From Microvirga guangxiensis (lineage in GTDB: Bacteria; Pseudomonadota; Alphaproteobacteria; Rhizobiales; Beijerinckiaceae), in assembly GCF_900102135.1 (NCBI RefSeq), contig NZ_FMVJ01000003.1, forward strand, positions 248,001 through 312,000: DNA of 64,000 nt, read 5' to 3'. Below, piece by piece: positions 60,115 to 64,000 of this stretch. A program made the translations under genes and the position numbers. Below the pieces are notes generated by a model, which did no database searches, was not told the DNA's origin, and saw only the letters and a program-made list of their open reading frames with translations. Each line of letters begins with the position of its first letter. Position 1 is the first letter of the stretch.

Positions 60115-62058
60115 ATGACATCGTCGATCACCCGCCGCCGCGTTCTTCAAACCGGCGTCGCCGCCGCCGCTCTCGCGGGCATGCCGCAATTCGCCTGGGC
60201 CGCCGGTCCGGTGGTGAAGCTCCGCATCATGGAGACCACCGACCTCCACGTGAACATCTTCCCTTACGATTATTATCGCGACGCGGCGGATGACACGGTG
60301 GGCCTTGCACGCACGGCGACCCTCGTGAAGGGCGCGCGCTCCGAGGCCAAGAACAGCCTTCTCTTCGACAACGGCGACATGATCCAGGGTTCGCCGCTCG
60401 GCGACTTCATCGCCTATCGCCGCGGCATGAAGGCGGGCGACGTTCATCCCATGGTCGCCGCCATGAACGAGCTCAACTACGATTGCGGCACGCTCGGCAA
60501 CCACGAGTTCAATTACGGCCTCGAATTCCTGCAGAACTCGCTCGGCGCCGCGAAATTCCCGATGGTCTGCGCCAACGTCGTGAAGGCGAACGGCGAATTG
60601 CTGCAGAAGCCCTGGATCGTGCTCGACCGCGAATTCACGGACGAGTCCGGCGCGAAGCAGAAGATCAAGGTCGGCGTGATCGGCTTCGTGCCGCCGCAGA
60701 TCGTGCAGTGGGACAAGGCCCATCTCGACGGCAAGGCCACGACCGTGGACATCGTCGACGCGGCCAACAAGCATGTGCCTGAGCTGAAGAAGGCCGGCGC
60801 CGACATCGTCGTGGCGCTCTGCCATTCCGGCATCGCGGGCGGCGAGCGCAAAGGCGGCGAGGAGAACGCGGCTCTGCATCTCGCGAAGGTCGACGGCATC
60901 GACGTGATCCTCACCGGCCACCAGCACTTCGTTTTCCCGGGCGGCAAGGAATTCAACAACATTCCGGGCGTGGACGTGAAGGCGGGCACGCTGCACGGCA
61001 AGCCTGCCGTCATGGCCGGTTTCTGGGGCAGCCATCTCGGTCTCGTCGATCTCGAGCTGACCAAGGACGGCGATGCCTGGAAGGTCGCGAATTTCCGCAC
61101 GGAAGCGCGCCCGATCTACGACCGCGTCGACCGCAAGGTGGTCGCGAAAGTGGATTCCGACACGGCGGTGATGGCCGCCGCGCAGGCCGGTCATGACGCG
61201 ACGCTCAAATATGTGCGCGAGCCCGTTGGCACCACGGCGGTGCCGATCCATTCCTACTTCTCGCTCGTGGCTGACGACGCTTCCGTGAAGCTCGTGGCCG
61301 AGGCGCAGGCCTGGTACGTGGCCGACCAGCTGAAGGCCTCCGCCTTCAAGGACCTGCCGATCCTGTCCGCGGCGGCGCCCTTCAAGGCCGGCGGACGCGG
61401 CGGCCCGAACTACTTCACCGACATCAAGCCCGGTCCGCTCGCCATCAAGGACATGGCGGATATCTATATCTATCCGAACACGATCCGCGTGGTGAAGGTG
61501 ACGGGCGCGCAGGTGCGCGAATGGCTGGAGCGCTCCGCAGGCATCTACAACCAGATCGATGCGGCCAAGGGCGGCGAGCAGGAGCTCGTCAATCCCAAGT
61601 TCCCGGCCTACAATTTCGACGTGATCGCGGGCGTGCAGTACAAGATCGACCCGACGCAAGCCTCCCGCTACGACGACAACGGCAAGGTCGTGAATGCCGA
61701 TGCGCACCGCATCAAGGAGCTGACCTATAACGGCAAGCCCGTGACGGACGATCAGCAGTTCCTCGTGGTGACGAACAATTACCGCGCGGGCGGCGGCGGC
61801 AACTTCCCCGGCAATGACGGCAGCACCATCGTGTTCGAGGCGCCCGATCTCACCCGCGATGCGATCATGCGCTATATCCTCGAGAAGAAGGAAGTGGCGC
61901 CGAAGGCCGACGGCTCCTGGTCGCTTGCGGTGCCCGCCGGCGTCACCATGACCTTCACGACGGGCCCGAATGCCGCCGCCTATCAGCCGGCCGGCATCAA
62001 GGTCGAGAAGATGGGCGATGCGCCCGATGGTTTCGTGAAATACCGCATCGTCGGCTGA
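60115..62058 (+). CDS. cpdB: 2',3'-cyclic-nucleotide 2'-phosphodiesterase/3'-nucleotidase
   Basis: 647 residues with a twin-arginine signal (ITRRRVLQTGVAAAALAG, cleavage near AWA), the metallophosphatase domain with METTDLHVN, LFDNGDMIQGSPLGDF, GNHEFNYG, LCHSGIAGG and TGHQHFVF for the dimetal site, and the C-terminal 5'-nucleotidase domain with NNYRAGGGGNFPG. It degrades cyclic and 3'-nucleotides in the periplasm for phosphate and nucleoside scavenging. The ATG with GAGGGAAG upstream is preferred over an in-frame start 51 bases earlier because it begins the Tat signal. Confidence 0.94.
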   Translation: MTSSITRRRVLQTGVAAAALAGMPQFAWAAGPVVKLRIMETTDLHVNIFPYDYYRDAADDTVGLARTATLVKGARSEAKNSLLFDNGDMIQGSPLGDFIAYRRGMKAGDVHPMVAAMNELNYDCGTLGNHEFNYGLEFLQNSLGAAKFPMVCANVVKANGELLQKPWIVLDREFTDESGAKQKIKVGVIGFVPPQIVQWDKAHLDGKATTVDIVDAANKHVPELKKAGADIVVALCHSGIAGGERKGGEENAALHLAKVDGIDVILTGHQHFVFPGGKEFNNIPGVDVKAGTLHGKPAVMAGFWGSHLGLVDLELTKDGDAWKVANFRTEARPIYDRVDRKVVAKVDSDTAVMAAAQAGHDATLKYVREPVGTTAVPIHSYFSLVADDASVKLVAEAQAWYVADQLKASAFKDLPILSAAAPFKAGGRGGPNYFTDIKPGPLAIKDMADIYIYPNTIRVVKVTGAQVREWLERSAGIYNQIDAAKGGEQELVNPKFPAYNFDVIAGVQYKIDPTQASRYDDNGKVVNADAHRIKELTYNGKPVTDDQQFLVVTNNYRAGGGGNFPGNDGSTIVFEAPDLTRDAIMRYILEKKEVAPKADGSWSLAVPAGVTMTFTTGPNAAAYQPAGIKVEKMGDAPDGFVKYRIVG

Positions 62059-62082
62059 CCTCGCAGAGACGACGTTCTGGAG

Positions 62083-62108
62083 CGGCCGGGCTTTTGCCCG
62101 GCCGTTTT
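62083..62108 (+). terminator. rho-independent terminator of cpdB
   Basis: A perfect 9-bp stem CGGCCGGGC with GCCCGGCCG around a TTTT loop, followed by TTTT. It lies 24 bases after the cpdB stop. Confidence 0.88.
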
Positions 62109-62327
62109 CGTTCGAGGCCGATGCGTCCTTATGTCCATCGAGAACGCGACCAGCAGAACTCTCTTGTTCCTCAAGGCTTTTGCGTATCCGCTCGAGCCGG
62201 TGCGGACCTCTGATGATTATTTGGGCACCGCGCAGGCTAAACCCTTGTTCATCTCTTTGTTAGACACTCGCCTGCGAACCTCGTTACATCTTTTTATTCG
62301 TTTCAAGATTTTATTCTTTGTCGCTCC

Positions 62328-63041
62328 ATGTCTTTGCAACTTTGGAAAATTGCAGGCTTTTCGCTTTGCGTTCTTGGTCTTTCTCCCTCGGCCCTCGCGC
62401 TTGAAGACGGAGCAATGGCCGACATGCAGGTCTGGCGCGTCGAGGATGTCGCTGCCCGGCGTGCCAGGATGCCGGCCGCGAGCTATTCCCTGAACCGCAC
62501 GCAGACCTGGGCGAACGGGCTTGCCGCATCCCGCTTCTCCACCTTCACGCCGTTCGATTCCGCCAAGAGCGTCGGAGCGAAGATGCAGCCGTTCCAGGAT
62601 TGGAACTTCATGGTCGGCACGGAGCTGACGAGGAACAGCGGCGAAAACCGTTTCCTGTCATCGAAAGCCATGTGGGAGACATCCTGGTCGCGGGATATGC
62701 ATACGCTCGGAGGCCTTGAAATCGGCCTCTCGACAATGGGCTCCGTGGACAACGCGCAGGCCGACTATTTCCAATCGCTGAGCGGAAACCTGCACGTACC
62801 GCTGGGGCTGCCTTTGAATGCATGGGACATGAAGCTCCGGGTCTCTCCCAACATGAACGTGGACGTGTCCAACGGAACGCTCAGCTCAAGTCTCATGTCG
62901 GAGCTTCTGGGGCAGACGGTGCTCAGCTCCGATTCCGAGTTTCAATCGGTTCTCAACGTTTCCGTCGGCTACAGCCTCGCGCCGGATACGCGCCCCGCGG
63001 GATTGGCGAGGGTGGAACTCAGGATTTCGCCGAAGCTCTAG
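62328..63041 (+). CDS. hypothetical secreted beta-rich protein
   Basis: 237 residues with a signal peptide (MSLQLWKIAGFSLCVLGL, cleavage after ALA). The mature protein alternates polar and hydrophobic residues and carries strands such as NFMVGTELTRNS and LNVSVGYSLAP ending RVELRISPKL, a pattern seen in small outer-membrane or periplasmic beta proteins. I recognise no family. No clear ribosome site precedes the ATG, and the 220-base upstream gap is A/T-rich, so it is probably a monocistronic gene with its own promoter. Confidence 0.65.
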   Translation: MSLQLWKIAGFSLCVLGLSPSALALEDGAMADMQVWRVEDVAARRARMPAASYSLNRTQTWANGLAASRFSTFTPFDSAKSVGAKMQPFQDWNFMVGTELTRNSGENRFLSSKAMWETSWSRDMHTLGGLEIGLSTMGSVDNAQADYFQSLSGNLHVPLGLPLNAWDMKLRVSPNMNVDVSNGTLSSSLMSELLGQTVLSSDSEFQSVLNVSVGYSLAPDTRPAGLARVELRISPKL

Positions 63042-63051
63042 AAACGCATCC

Positions 63052-63942
63052 CTAAGGGAGCGTGATCACATCGGCCATGTTGGGCTTCGGTTCCTTCCCA
63101 AGCCGTCTCTGCTTGGCGGCGAGGATCGTGCCGTTCAATTCGCCGCCGAACAGGAAGATCGCGCCCAGGGTGTAGAGGAAGATCAGCGCCACCATCGCCG
63201 TGGCGAGGCTGCCATAGGTCGAGGCGTAGGCGCTCGGATAATAATCGAGATACCAGCTGAAGCCGAAGCCGCCGAGGAGCCACAGGAAAAGCGTGACGCT
63301 CACTCCCGGCAGCACCGACCGGAAGCTGCGCCGCCCGGCGGGAACGAGCTTGTGGGCCAGCATGAGCCCCGCCACGATGATGATTGTTGCAACGCCGATC
63401 CGCAGGAACCCCACCAGCACATCGAAAGGCTGCAGGGCCGGCACCCATCGCAGCACGCCGCGCCAGATGAAGGGGCCAAGGACCACGAGAAGGGCCATGG
63501 CCATGAGCACGAAAGCGCCGCCGATCACGAAGGCGATGGATTCGAGCCGGGTGAGCCACCACGCGCGGGTCTCGCGCACGTTATAGGCGCGGTTGAGACC
63601 CACCCTGAGGCTCTCCACGCCGCTCGATGCGAAATACAGGGTCAGCACCACGCCCAGGGTGAGCACGTCACTGCGCCGCCCGGTCATGATGGTGTGGATC
63701 TCCCCGGCAATGGGCCCCGCGATCTCCTCGGGCCATGCCTCGAGAATGAGGTCGGCGACCTCGTCGGCGAGCGTCCCGGTGCCGAACACGCTCGCGAGCG
63801 CCGTCACCAGGATCAGGAAGGGGAAGAAGGAGGTCAGCACCGACAGCGCGATATGGCTCGCGATCGCCCAGGCATCGTGCAGCACGAAGCGGTTCATGGT
63901 GATCACAAGCAGTTCGAACGTGAGGCGCAGGCGTTTCAACAA
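63052..63942 (-). CDS. YihY/BrkB family inner-membrane protein
   Basis: A 296-residue membrane protein with six helices. Family signatures: AIASHIALSVLTSFFPFLIL near the N-terminus, GVESLRVGLNRAYNVRETR, and the C-terminal LDYYPSAYASTYGSLATAM plus LGAIFLFGGELNG. Formerly called ribonuclease BN-like, the family is now thought to be a transporter of unknown substrate. The frame remains open to the window edge; I set the start at the TTG with GGAG 5 bases upstream (another TTG follows, and an ATG begins MNRFVLH), so the N-terminus is tentative. Confidence 0.85.
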   Translation of the reverse strand: MLKRLRLTFELLVITMNRFVLHDAWAIASHIALSVLTSFFPFLILVTALASVFGTGTLADEVADLILEAWPEEIAGPIAGEIHTIMTGRRSDVLTLGVVLTLYFASSGVESLRVGLNRAYNVRETRAWWLTRLESIAFVIGGAFVLMAMALLVVLGPFIWRGVLRWVPALQPFDVLVGFLRIGVATIIIVAGLMLAHKLVPAGRRSFRSVLPGVSVTLFLWLLGGFGFSWYLDYYPSAYASTYGSLATAMVALIFLYTLGAIFLFGGELNGTILAAKQRRLGKEPKPNMADVITLP

Positions 63943-64000
63943 TGGGGCTCCAGGCTGCTGGAGATGGTGCGGCGAGAGGGCGGTGCAAGGCAAGACCGCC

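Noticed and set aside
60079..61707. 542-codon minus-strand open frame opposite cpdB
   Set aside because: Antisense to a clear Tat-exported nucleotidase; shadow composition.

Overview
The window is dense, GC-rich bacterial chromosome: 53 protein-coding genes are called, with mostly short gaps and many 4-base ATGA or TGATG start/stop overlaps. Gene content points to an alphaproteobacterium of the Hyphomicrobiales (Rhizobiales), probably a pigmented Methylobacteriaceae such as Microvirga or a relative. The evidence is an NdvA/ChvA-type cyclic glucan exporter, a chorismate mutase-hisC-prephenate dehydrogenase block, metX-metW, DUF2125, DUF1206 and PHA granule-region proteins, a small-protein/xerD pair, an EcfG-type promoter, and short palindromic repeats of the kind scattered through rhizobial genomes. 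The genus is an inference. No tRNA, rRNA, CRISPR array, insertion sequence or prophage was seen.

Layout. 1-2.1 kb: a TonB-ExbD-ExbB energy-transduction operon led by a small secreted protein. 2.1-12 kb: membrane proteins (DUF1206, DUF1275), a secreted GH3 beta-glucosidase, a hybrid sensor protein whose ATPase domain looks degenerate, a translationally coupled amidoligase/class-I glutamine amidotransferase-like pair, and a MATE exporter. 12-22.6 kb: nine co-directional genes on the minus strand forming a squalene/C30-carotenoid locus: two CrtI-type oxidoreductases, DUF2141, a methyltransferase, an acyltransferase, a glycosyltransferase, a fused HpnC-HpnD squalene synthase, HpnE and IspH. 22.9-24.5 kb: RlpA and small conserved proteins. 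24.5-32.2 kb: a sugar island (glycosyltransferase, UDP-galactopyranose mutase, a GH1-RmlD fusion and a convergent GH2 enzyme) with a textbook EcfG general-stress promoter in front. 32.5-40.9 kb: a small membrane protein, an MscS-type channel, a CAP lipoprotein, a BacA/YddA-like ABC exporter, NdvA and an alpha/beta hydrolase.

40.9-51.1 kb is mostly core metabolism: a CNNM/CorC-like protein with aroB-aroK, a tiny membrane protein coupled to xerD, metW-metX behind a long structured leader, and the chorismate mutase-hisC-prephenate dehydrogenase block. 51.3-64 kb carries DUF2125, ChaC, a PlsC acyltransferase, a YdcF-like protein, ftsE-ftsX, hypoxanthine phosphoribosyltransferase, TspO, a Cys/Met-metabolism PLP enzyme, a Tat-exported 2',3'-cyclic phosphodiesterase, an orphan secreted protein and a YihY/BrkB membrane protein.

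The most interesting system is the 12-22.6 kb operon. It carries what would be needed to make squalene by the hydroxysqualene route (HpnD, HpnC, HpnE), desaturate or oxidise it, and decorate the product with methyl, sugar and acyl groups, while no phytoene synthase or C40 gene is visible. Other points worth following are the HpnC-HpnD fusion, the metX leader RNA, the amidoligase pair, the GH1-RmlD fusion under stress control, and a family of 145-265 bp palindromic intergenic repeats.
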